Source: Mariannaea sp. PMI_226 (Eukaryota; Ascomycota; Sordariomycetes; Hypocreales; Nectriaceae). From it: a stretch of DNA of 64,000 nt. The first letter of the stretch is position 1. Each line of letters begins with the position of its first letter. The stretch is from positions 4,092,001 through 4,156,000 of the forward strand of contig JANFOG010000001.1 of NCBI GenBank assembly GCA_024336345.1, written 5' to 3'. Positions 46,287 through 56,066 of the stretch are shown here, piece by piece. The notes beneath the pieces are model-generated. The model was not told where the DNA came from. It saw only the letters and a list, made by a program, of their open reading frames with translations, and ran no database searches. Made by a program: the position numbers and the translations under genes.

Positions 46287-47921
46287 TCACTCTCCGACTC
46301 CTCTCAATTCGTTGTCGGGAACTAGCCACAGATCGAAAAGTCGCTTCCCAGGCCCATCGTAAAGCATATCAACCCATAAAAACTTCTTCAAGGCAGTTCT
46401 TATTTCAGTCCAACTTCCAAGCTCTAGTAATGATACTGTCTGTATCAAGGCGGTACGAAGCCATGCCTCATCTAGGTTTTCAAATATGGACAGAGCAGAA
46501 ACGAAGAGAGCCCAGAGCAGAAATTCTGCAAATGCTGGTACGGGTGGGAATTGTTGACTGAGCAAGGCATACTTTAAAGACCCCCTGAGATACTTCATCT
46601 GGGGGCCGAGACCATCGATCTGAATCAACACACTCTTCATGTATGCGAGCATGCAAAGCCTCAAGAGCTCAGCGAGTGACGATGGATCAGATTTGAGAGC
46701 AAGTAGACGGGGGGGCACTGTCGAGCTAACAAGAGAGAAGAAGCCTTGTGGTATCTTCACTCCCGTCCTTGTTGCTTCATTTGCAGCTCTCGTGAGAACT
46801 TGCAGATCAGCCCAGATATTTAATAATCGTGGGTCGGGTCGTGGCTCTATCATGCCGAGTTCATACAACTTGTTGGCGTTGGTCCCGCGAGCAACCTGCG
46901 GTCCCCAAGAAATGTCCTTCCGTGTAATCTGCAAGTTGCTTCCAGTTGCAATCGCAAGTCCAAAGTCGAGTCTAGCCAGTAGCATACGTCATATTAGCTC
47001 GTGGCCCCTTTCCCTAAATCCCCTGCTCTTTCCCACTCACCTCTCGGATTTATGCTCGACCATACTCCCTTGCTCAAAGGATTCTAATCCGCCGCGCATT
47101 TCGATTATCCGGCATAAACCACTCATATGCCTTTTGACAGTTTCGATATCACCTAGAATGGCAGCAGCTGTGGCTAGCGACAGGACGACAGCCAAGGTTG
47201 AGTCCGAAGTTGCTTCCTCGTCACTAGATATAATCTTCTGTAAGTGGAATAAAGTCTTTGCCAGGTGCAACTGCGCTGTCTTTCCGTATGGAAGCCCCAA
47301 CGCGTGATCGTAAAATGCTTGAGAAGTGAACAATATGGAGTGCAACAAAGCAGGGTGTCGAGGGAAATCCGAGAAGCAGAACATGTCGTTTCTTTTGCCA
47401 TCGACGAGAACAATTTCTAGAGTGTGTGTAGATGGCTTGACGAGTACAAAGGCTGTGAAGGCAAAGTCATAAGGTACTGTCTCAAAAAGCGGTTGGAAAG
47501 CTACGCCCACGCACCTTTGTAGATGAGGTCTAACATATAAGGCTTCATGTCATCTACATAGTCGAAAAGGGAAATCTCGGATGCAATTTTTCGAGGCTGT
47601 ACCAGGGTCCAGCACAAATTCTCATGTTGCTGCTCACTGGAGCAAGTCCTGCTCACATTTTGCTGCTGGGCTGGCTCCTTGGCTCGCCTCGACTTGCGAG
47701 TATTCTTGCCGCGCATCACATGGCTGCGAATGAACTTGCGTGTCTCAGCATCAGGCTTTTGTAATGAGGTGCTGATGATGAATGGACCGGCCGCCAGGCC
47801 TGAATCACAATTAGGTCCCGGTCAAGCCCCGCACGTCGCACAAGAGTTTGGATGTTAGTTGTAAAGTTGTTTACTTACCTGTTCGCGAAGAGGGTTGTTG
47901 GCGAGTCATGGACTCGGACAT
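46287..47921 (-). CDS. Fungal transcription-regulator-like protein (DUF3468 type)
   Basis: Four exons on the minus strand: 47921-47879, 47799-47515, 47452-47041 and 46971-46287, giving 474 aa. The N-terminus after the first splice reads [20 protein letters not shown] and then [19 protein letters not shown], the head motif typical of a large fungal family annotated as transcription factors with a DUF3468/Fungal_trans_2-like domain. No Zn2Cys6 binuclear cluster is visible. The remainder is helical, with [17 protein letters not shown] joined by splicing to [12 protein letters not shown], and a C-terminal helical bundle. The putative regulator probably acts in the nucleus; targets are unknown. 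The third exon join removes a stop immediately after the DLIYK segment, supporting the 62-nt intron. Frame continuity from MSESM at 47921 gives the best start. Confidence 0.78.
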
Positions 47922-48655
47922 CACTCGATAAGAGACTAGAGACGGTGAAATATATCGTACATTACGATCATGTTTGATCGAGGCATTCTTTGCAAATGCA
48001 AATGCAAGAAAGCCAGATTATTTACCCAAAGGAGATTACGTAGATGAGCTCCCACCGTCATGACGAGGGTGTCGGCTGGTAGACTACCTTACCCAAAGTT
48101 TCATGGGCCGCGGGCGCTTCTGCAGCCAAGACCAGATTGTTTTCCTAATGTGGAATGGCGCGATGGCTGGTCATGGTGCGGTTGGCTTCAGAGAGCTCCG
48201 CCATCGCCGAGGGGCTGGTTTGCGATGCTATCATGTTCAGGTCCACTACTCATATATTTTCTGATATTACGACGCCGTGCTGCCAACTTAACAGCCTCTC
48301 AGCCAGGTACCCATGATGATATTCTACTCTATAGTACATCTCATGAGGTTCAATGATCTCTGTGAAGCCCCTCCCGGCTCATCAGACTAAGCTTCTAGGG
48401 TAGGTCAGGTGCCTAGTCACCGATGGAAAAAGGGCACACAACTTCTCAATCATGACCTTTTTATATCTAAGCTCAGCGAAATATCATCATTCGCTGATGA
48501 ATCATCATGAACTTAGTATGTCTCAGTATTCTCTACGAGTATACAGAGACCATCGCTTTTGTGTACATGCTATCCAACTTTTTTTTATTCCGTCGTGGGT
48601 TAACTAACCCTCCTGCTCGCTAACGCAATAACTTTCCAATCGTTGTGCTTCAGAA
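47922..48655. other. Intergenic, no gene seen
   Basis: Between two minus-strand genes: promoter of the DUF3468-type regulator and 3' flank of HBS1. No supported coding region. Confidence 0.5.
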
Positions 48656-51260
48656 CTATTCTAAAAGACCAGCTGCAATAGTTTCACCTCCACTTCTGAT
48701 CACGACCCTCTGACCTTGTTCAAGAGGGACTTTATTCGCCAACCTCACCACGACACGTGCTACACCACCTGGTTGCACAACTCTAGGCTTCTTTTTAATA
48801 ATAGTGCCAGACGCCTTGTCAAGTGTCGCTGTGATGGACTGAATTTGCCCAGCTGAATGTAGTCGTCCTCGGTGAAGGTCCACAGGCATTGGCATCAAGT
48901 GTGCAAAGGCCATGGCCTTCAGCGTGAACGTGTCGCTGCAGTTGATTGGATTCGACTTGGGGCAGATGATATCGCCGACTCGGATATGAATCGGATCGAT
49001 GTCGGTAAGAGCAATGCTCACACTTTGTCCGGCAACCGCCCAGTCCTGAACATCAGAGTCTACCATGATTGACTTGATGTACGCCTCTTCCCCGCTTGGC
49101 TGTACTAAGACAAGATCTCCAACTTGGACGGAACCTGAATCGATGCGGCCGGCAATTGTTGTCGTGCCTAATTGGGATCGGAACACTTCTGAGATGGCCA
49201 TTCGGAAGGGCTTTTTCAAAGCTCGTGCGGATGATGGCTCCGAATCCTCAAGTGCTTCGATCAAAGTGGGACCAGTGTACCAAGATGCCGCCTCATTTTC
49301 TGTTCGCTTTACGAGGTTGTCCCCATTGAGACCCGAAATAGGCACGAATGCCACATTCTTGCTCTGGAAGCCTAGGCCAGATAAGAATCCACCAATATAC
49401 TCGACGATCTCAATAAAGCGTGCCTCTTTCCATCCAATGGTATCTAGTTTATTCACACCAATAATTAGCCTTTGAACACCAAGGCTTCGCAGGAGCAGAA
49501 TATGCTCTCTTGTTTGGCCCTTGAGTCCTTTTTCATAGGCTCCAGTATCGGCATCAATAACGACAATGGCAACGTCAGCCTGGCTAGCTCCCGCAATCAT
49601 GTTAGGAACGAAATCTCGGTGCCCCGGTGCGTCGAGAATGGTGAAGCTAGTTCTTTCAGTTTCGAAATGGTTAGTAGCGATGTCGATGGTTACACCACGT
49701 TCTCGCTCCTCACTTCTCTGGTCCATAACCCAAGCCAAGGCGAAGGATTGCTTCCCTGACTTCTCAGCTTGTTTCCGATATCGATCGATAGTATGCTTTT
49801 CAACATATTTCAATTCCAAGAGAAGTCGCCCCATCAGAGTACTCTTGCCAGCATCAACATGACCTGGTAATGTTAGTCATCTGACAGTTAACAGAGCGTT
49901 GGTATTGGTTTTGACACATACCGACAACAACAAAACTAATGCTCCTTTTGTTGGAGCTCTTTTCAAATTCCTTCAGAACGTCAAGACCCTTGCTTTTCGG
50001 CGGCGGGGCGTCCGAGACTTGAAGTGTAGACATGTCATTGGTGACTTCTTGCTCCTTCGTTGTGGTCTTTTCTTTTTGCTGCTTTTTCGATGGTTTTGGT
50101 GCCACTGTGGCCTTCTTACCCGCTGATTAGGAGTCAGAATTAGCTCATTATTTCGTCCTAGCAAAACTCGAACCTTTCGCCTGAGCCGCCAGCACAACGT
50201 CATCTGGACTTGGCTCAGCGAAGGCCTGAGCAAAGAAGGAGGATGAAGATGTGTAGGGCATTGCATAGACGTTAGGCCTGTGGGCCATCGACGTCTTTGG
50301 AGCAGAACCGAAGAGTGTCTGAGCAAACGCAGATGGGGCAGCAGTCTGGGCTGGGGCCAGGAAAACCATGGGATCCGTAGAACCCAGAAGGGTATCACTC
50401 TGTCCTTTACTTGGGCTCCCCGCACGACCGTCTGGGATGTCGCTCTGGACGGTCTGTTGTTGAGCGGCTTGGCTCGCGGACATTGATAGTTGAGGGCTGG
50501 ATTCCTGAGTTGGCGTTTCATTGGCCTTTTGCCTTTTGGCTAATCCAAACGTAGGCTTTTGGTTTTCCTTCGAGTCGCCGATGGAAAGCTTCGATATGCC
50601 GGTCTCCGCCTGGAGCGCCTTGTCCTGTTCCTTTTTCTCTTCGTTTTTCCGCTTCCTTGCAGCGGCAAGAGCTTGGAGTTTTGACATTTTCGGTGCTCCT
50701 TCGCCACCCCCTAACAAACCTCCACGAGGGCGAGGAGGCTCAATAAAGACGGTTTGACGATCTTTGGGTACATTCAACCAAGGCATGTCGTGAAAAAGCC
50801 ACGAATGGGAGACACGAGGCCCTCGAACCGGAAATGGTGTTGTAGATGGCGTGAAATCCAGATAGCCGCCCAAGCTGTCTACGGAACCTAGGCGCCCTTG
50901 GTCTGCTCCATTGCCTTCCTCAAAAAGGATTCGCGAAGCAGAAAAACAGACATGACTAGACATACCTTCTGGTGCCTTCTTCGGTGCTGGCTTTGGTGGC
51001 GGGGCAATGAATGTTTTCATTAGATATGTGACAGCTTTGTCAACATCATAATAGTAATGCCACAGAGCCTCTTGAATCTGGTCTGTTGTGACTTTGTTGG
51101 CTTCGGTCCCTAGTGCGCTGCGAACCGCTGCCGTTCCATTGGCCATAGCAACCTTGTCTTCTGGGCTCATCTCATCTTCCTCCTCCTCGTAGTAGTCTCC
51201 TTCGAACTCATCCACCATCTCATCTGCATCGAATGCCCGAACATCTCGGTGACGAGACAT
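48656..51260 (-). CDS. HBS1: HBS1/SKI7 translational GTPase, probable alternative-splice locus
   Basis: eRF3/eEF1A-family GTPase that works with Dom34/Pelota to free stalled ribosomes. Exons on the minus strand, fullest reading: 51260-50174, 50122-49922 and 49863-48656, giving 831 aa (814 if the 51-nt GTATGT...AG segment 50965-50915 is spliced). Residues 1-84 match the Hbs1 N-terminal helical domain, with acidic DEMVDEFEGDYYEEEEDEMS and TDQIQEALWHYYYDVDKAVT. The central part holds SWLFHDMPWLNVP, the Pro/Arg/Gly segment EPPRPRGGLLGG and KMSKLQALAAARKRK, resembling exosome/Ski-binding short motifs of Ski7. The GTPase follows: GHVDAGKST (G1, restored by splicing), ERGVTID (G2), DAPGHRD (G3) and NKLD (G4), then two beta-barrels ending in GGETIAAGLLE. 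The middle segment is a phase-matched cassette; see the findings. Divergent from CCT5. Confidence 0.92.
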
Positions 51261-52018
51261 TGTGACTTATATGGATGGTGTAAGGAAGAGAAAGAATCGT
51301 GGTTTGGGGCGACTTGATTTCGGTTCGGTGGATGCTGCTGATATGTGTGTTGAGGTAAAAAAGGAAAACGAGGGTTGAAGGAAAGCAAGCTTGTATGGAA
51401 CAAGGAAGGGGGCTTTAATAGGCAGCGGAAGGTTCTTCGGAGAGATACTTATGTCAAGGCTTCACGAGAGAAATTCGACGTTCTCAAAACTTGAATGGTC
51501 GACTTTAAACCTGGCGATGAACAAAACAGTCGAGGATAGAGAAGCTCCTCCTCTGTGCACCTCGTGCAGTCATGGCGGGGCAAGTAGTGGACATGGGGAG
51601 GCAGCTGTGGCGGGGTTAAATGATGTAGTCACGCCGGCTGGTGGACTAGCTTGTTCTCAAAGTTTTCACGTAGTTTGGTCAGATTTGAGCCTCGCTAGTC
51701 TGTATACAGAAAGTTTTCTCAATAAATTCTTTCCTGGTCTAGTTGTAGTACGTAATAATCCTGTCTATCTCTGTACTTTTTTTGGGACGTCCTCCCACCA
51801 GGCAGCCCCTGACGCGCCGGACTTTTCATTTCACCGCTATCCGTACTTGGTGCGTTTGTGGTACAAGGCAACCCCAAATCCTCAAAAAATTCGGGTTTGA
51901 CAAAGCAGAACTTGGAAGCTCGAGTCTGCCGTTATCATTCGTGGGAACTCTTTTCTTTTGCCGTACTCGTCACTTTTCTAGCGAATACAGCTCCCACGGT
52001 GGACGAGTGACCGCCAAA
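51261..52018. other. Shared HBS1-CCT5 divergent promoter region
   Basis: Spans 758 bp between divergent start codons and should hold both promoters. No known element was recognised beyond the plain sequence. Confidence 0.55.
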
Positions 52019-53898
52019 ATGGCATTGAGTGAGTCTCGCACAAATATATTGTGGATGTGGAGGGGTCGAAGCTAACGAGGGGACAGATCTAGATGTGTCG
52101 AACGGTACTGCTCAACGATGGCGACTTCAATGAGATGTTCCTAGCTAACGTTGCGAAAAAATAGCGGCTGTGATGAAGGATGAGCAGGGAAGACCCTTCA
52201 TCGTTGTGAGAGAGTACGTCCATCCCCCTGTTACCCCTCGACTCGAAGCTCCTCCTAACTATTCGCAGTCAGGGGAAGAAGAAGCGCCAGTTTGGCAACG
52301 AAGCCGTCAAGTCCCACATCCTCGCCGCCCGTACCGTAGCGAACATTGTCAAGTCATCCCTTGGCCCTCGCGGCCTTGATAAGATCCTCATCTCCCCAGA
52401 TGGAGATATTACCGTGACAAACGATGGTGCGACCATTCTGCAGCAGATGGAGATTTCAAATCATGTGGCCAAGCTACTAGTCGAGCTTTCCAAGTCACAA
52501 GATGATGAGATTGGTGATGGTACCACCGGTGTCGTCGTTCTTGCTGGTGCCCTTCTAGAGCAAGCTGCCGACCTCATCGACAAGGGCATTCACCCCATCC
52601 GTATCGCTGACGGTTACGACCAGGCTTGCGATATTGCCGTGGCCGAACTTGACAGGATTTCGGATACTATCGAGTTCAGCAAAGATGAGACTGCCAACCT
52701 CGTCAAGGTGGCTCGAACCAGCTTGGGAAGCAAGATCGTTTCCAAGGCCCACGACCAATTCGCCAACATCGCCGTTGACGCCGTTCTCTCCGTTGCCGAC
52801 CTCGAGCGAAAAGACGTCGATTTCGAACTGATCAAGGTGGATGGAAAGGTTGGAGGTGCTCTCGAGGATACTCTTCTTGTTAAGGGTGTCATCGTCGACA
52901 AGGACTTCTCCCACCCCCAGATGCCCTCTGAGGTGCGCGACGCCAAGATTGCTATCTTGACATGTGCATTTGAGCCCCCAAAGCCCAAGACTAAGCACAA
53001 GCTCGATATCACCAGCGTCGAGGAGTTCAAGAAGCTACAAAACTATGAGAAGGACAAGTTTATCGAGATGATTCAACAAATTAAGGACACCGGTGCGAAC
53101 TTGGCTATCTGCCAGTGGGGTTTCGATGACGAGGCCAACCACTTGCTGCTCCAGAACCAGCTCCCCGCTGTCCGATGGGTTGGCGGCCCCGAGATTGAGC
53201 TCATTGCCATCGCCACCAACGGCCGAATTGTGCCTCGATTCGAGGATCTCAGCCCTGAGAAACTGGGTACGGCTGGTATTGTGCGAGAGATGAGCTTTGG
53301 TACCACGAGGGAAAAGATGCTTGTCATTGAAGAGTGTGCGAACACTCGGGCTGTGACTGTCTTCGTCCGTGGTAGCAACAAGATGGTGAGTTCTCTTCGC
53401 TAATACATATTAACCAGTAACTAACACAGCGTAAAGATTATCGATGAGGCTAAGAGATCTCTCCACGATGCCCTTTGCGTCGTGCGAAACCTTGTTCGCG
53501 ACAACCGCGTTGTTTACGGTGGTGGTGCTGCTGAGATCGCTTGCTCGTTGGCTGTTGAGGATGCTGCTACCCAGACTCCTGGTTTGGAGCAGTATGCTAT
53601 GCGAGCCTTCGCTGAGGCTCTTGACACTGTCCCCATGACCCTGGCTGAGAACAGTGGCCTGAACCCTATTGCCACTCTAGCCGAGGTCAAGAGTCAGCAA
53701 GTGAAGGCCGGCCCCGAGGGCCGTGGCTTTTTGGGCGTGGATTGCATGGGACGGGGCAACAATGACATGAAGGAGGCGTTCGTCATTGACCCCTTGATCG
53801 GCAAGAAGCAGCAGCTTCAGCTAGCCACACAATTATGTCGCATGGTCTTGAAGGTCAACAACGTGATTGTATCGGGAGCTGATGACAATGACTTTTAA
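52019..53898 (+). CDS. CCT5: T-complex chaperonin subunit epsilon (CCT5)
   Basis: One of eight subunits of the cytosolic TRiC/CCT ring that folds actin, tubulin and many WD-repeat proteins. Exons 52019-52028 (10 nt), 52087-52104 (18 nt), 52165-52213, 52269-53385 and 53437-53898 give 551 aa, the normal CCT5 length. The tiny exons assemble [20 protein letters not shown], then [20 protein letters not shown], the expected N-terminus. ATP-site motifs include [21 protein letters not shown] and [17 protein letters not shown]; the C-terminal ATPase part has [20 protein letters not shown] and [18 protein letters not shown]. The last splice joins VRGSNKM to [18 protein letters not shown]. Start chosen at 52019 from this assembly; the three small 5' exons would be missed by naive prediction. 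Divergent from HBS1. Confidence 0.95.
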
Positions 53899-55141
53899 TT
53901 TGGGTCGGAAATGGGATTAGATCAAAAGCATGTATGATGAATAGAATATGCGGCTTTGTCCCAAACCAGCATTTCAATCTGTCTGTGATGGAGGGCATCC
54001 AATCCATCACACCTTGGCCATGTAGATGAGAGAGTTGACCAAGTAGCCTGATGTATAAATGAAAAATAAATGTATATCCCAGATGAAGGTCCAAACTAGC
54101 CCTGAGCAGTTACAACGGTACCTGCGGATCCTGAGTTCCCAACTAGCTGTTCGAAAATTAGTCGTATAACTTGTTCAACGCTGTATTGAGCCTCGGAGCT
54201 TACATTTGAGACCCAACACGTTTCGGGGATGTAAGTGCTCTCAACCTGAACTTGAGAATTGCCACCAATTGGGATTCGAGATGTAGGCCTCTTGATTGGG
54301 ATGCATCCGATGCTGGACTTGTGCCACGAGATCTTTACGAGTTTTGCTCAATCGAAATGTGTTATCAAAAAAACCTCGAAATTATGCAGTATAGCACATC
54401 CTACCACCAGCTTGACAATGTCATGATCGAGGACTTCTGTCGTAGCATAGAGCATAACACAGCTGCAAAAGTATCCAAATAGCTAGCACACGAGAACTCA
54501 GCTCGCAGCTTCGGATCCCGCTTCGAGTAGGTTTGCATATGGTTTCTTAGAAATACCTTTGACACATGCTAGGCTTTCGCAAACTCTCGTTTCTCAACGA
54601 TGGGCTTGGCGATCTGGCTTCTGAAGATTTTTCATTCTTATTGGCTCTGAAAAATCACGTCTCGCAACTTTTTATCATGCATATTCTCAATTCAAACCCT
54701 GTCACAGGCCGAAAAAAGATCATCAAAGAACCCTTTAATCCATCCCGTGAGCAGACGTTATAGCTAGCCGCAAAGACTGGTCAAAAATTCTGAATTAAGC
54801 GGCTACTGGAACGTCTTCCTATTGACTGCCGCAAGTATGCAGAGTGGCCAGTTAGTTCTGTCAGAGAGATAGCTTACCTTTTCTTTTCATGCTGATATGG
54901 TCGTCTAGAAGCCACTTTTGCTTAACAGGTGGCAAGCTAGACTACTACCAATCATCATACAGCATTGAGAGTAGCAGAATGAGCTATATTGTCTTTATTT
55001 ACTTTTAAATCTGCTATTCCAATATATATCTCTATATAATTCCAGACTTTCCTACAGTCGACTTTGTACGCCACCATCCTTCAATAGTGCTTGATCCTCA
55101 CTTCCGTGATGAACGATGCCCATCAAAAGGTACAATGCTCA
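53899..55141. other. Convergent intergenic region
   Basis: About 1.2 kb between CCT5 (plus) and the RTA1-like gene (minus). Open frames are short with no domains; AT-rich near 54,990-55,040. No gene supported. Confidence 0.5.
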
Positions 55142-56066
55142 CTAAATTGACTCTCTCCTTAGAGTAGTTTCCTCAATCTCAATAGGGTCGTCTGAGCTGA
55201 GTGCCTTGCGAGTAGCTCTGCGGTTCCCGAGATATCGACTTGGATGGTAGATACAGAAGATTCCAATAGCTCCGGCCATTGGGAGGGCTTCGAAGACCCA
55301 AAATAGCCACTCGGTACGGAACGCATATCCATTCATTCCCTCGGCGAATTCGCAGACTCGGTAGATGCATCGGATCTGTTTGAATTAAAAACGAGGCCAC
55401 GCACTAGCTAATGGTTGAACTTACCATGATCAAGGTGCTCGACAAATAAACAGACCTGACTACCATCTTCCAACCAGCGGGCGCGTCCGCTACGGCCATC
55501 CGATTTCCGAGCACGTGGAACTTGCGGAATACGCAAAAGAAAAGTGTGAAGGAAACTATTTGGAAAGCCAATCCTCCAATTAGGACATTTCGACCGACTT
55601 TTTCTCCATTTCCTTGCCAGTCATCTGCGCTGGCGATGGCAGAGCCGCTACCCTGGATGAGGAAAGCGAGAATGTCGCAGACAACGAAAATCGGAGTGAG
55701 GTAACGTCCGGGGATTTTGAGGATACGGTGATGTGATGGTGGTAGGACGGCGACAATCAATCGACTGATGAGAAGGTAATTTCCTGCTGCAATGAAAATA
55801 GGGGCCAGGACCGTAAAGGTCAATGTCATCACAAACGGAGCCAATACAGTATCATTCTTGATCGAGTAGGTTCGGAGGATGTACGCCGCCACTTCAACGG
55901 CGGCACCGATGGGAACAATGAGGAAGTACCAAGCTCGATACTTGATGAGGGTCAGATAGGATATGATGAAGAAGATGATGCTGTAGACAATAGTTCCGAT
56001 GAGAGACAGGGCGAAGGAGGCATTGTACATCCAAACAGAGTCATCTGATTCGGCCATTTTGAGCAA
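55142..56066 (-). CDS. RTA1-like seven-transmembrane protein
   Basis: Member of the fungal RTA1/Rsb1 family, membrane proteins tied to resistance to lipid-active toxicants (7-aminocholesterol in yeast Rta1; sphingoid-base release in Rsb1). Two exons on the minus strand: 56066-55425 and 55375-55142 (GTAAGT...ACAG), giving 291 aa (288 from Met4). Seven hydrophobic segments fit the family: SFALSLIGTIVYSIIFFIIS, WYFLIVPIGAAVEVAAYIL, VLAPFVMTLTFTVLAPIF, YLTPIFVVCDILAFLIQGSG, VLIGGLAFQIVSFTLFFCVF, YLSSTLIMIRCIYRVCEFAE (spliced) and WLFWVFEALPMAGAIGIFCI. Family motifs IQGSGS and RxxYRxxEF are present. The C-terminal tail is short, polar and probably cytosolic. Substrate and whether it is a transporter or receptor are not evident. 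Confidence 0.9.

Noticed and set aside
47501..47515. A 14-nt intron reading at the end of the regulator's second exon
   Set aside because: Too short to splice; the 62-nt intron 47514-47453 restores the family sequence instead.
49065..49475. 136-codon open frame on the plus strand
   Set aside because: Antisense to the HBS1 GTPase exon, whose motifs are unambiguous.
42302..53898. A functional proteostasis cluster of BiP, HBS1 and CCT5
   Set aside because: The genes differ in compartment and role and are interrupted by a regulator gene; only the HBS1-CCT5 divergent pair shares a promoter region.
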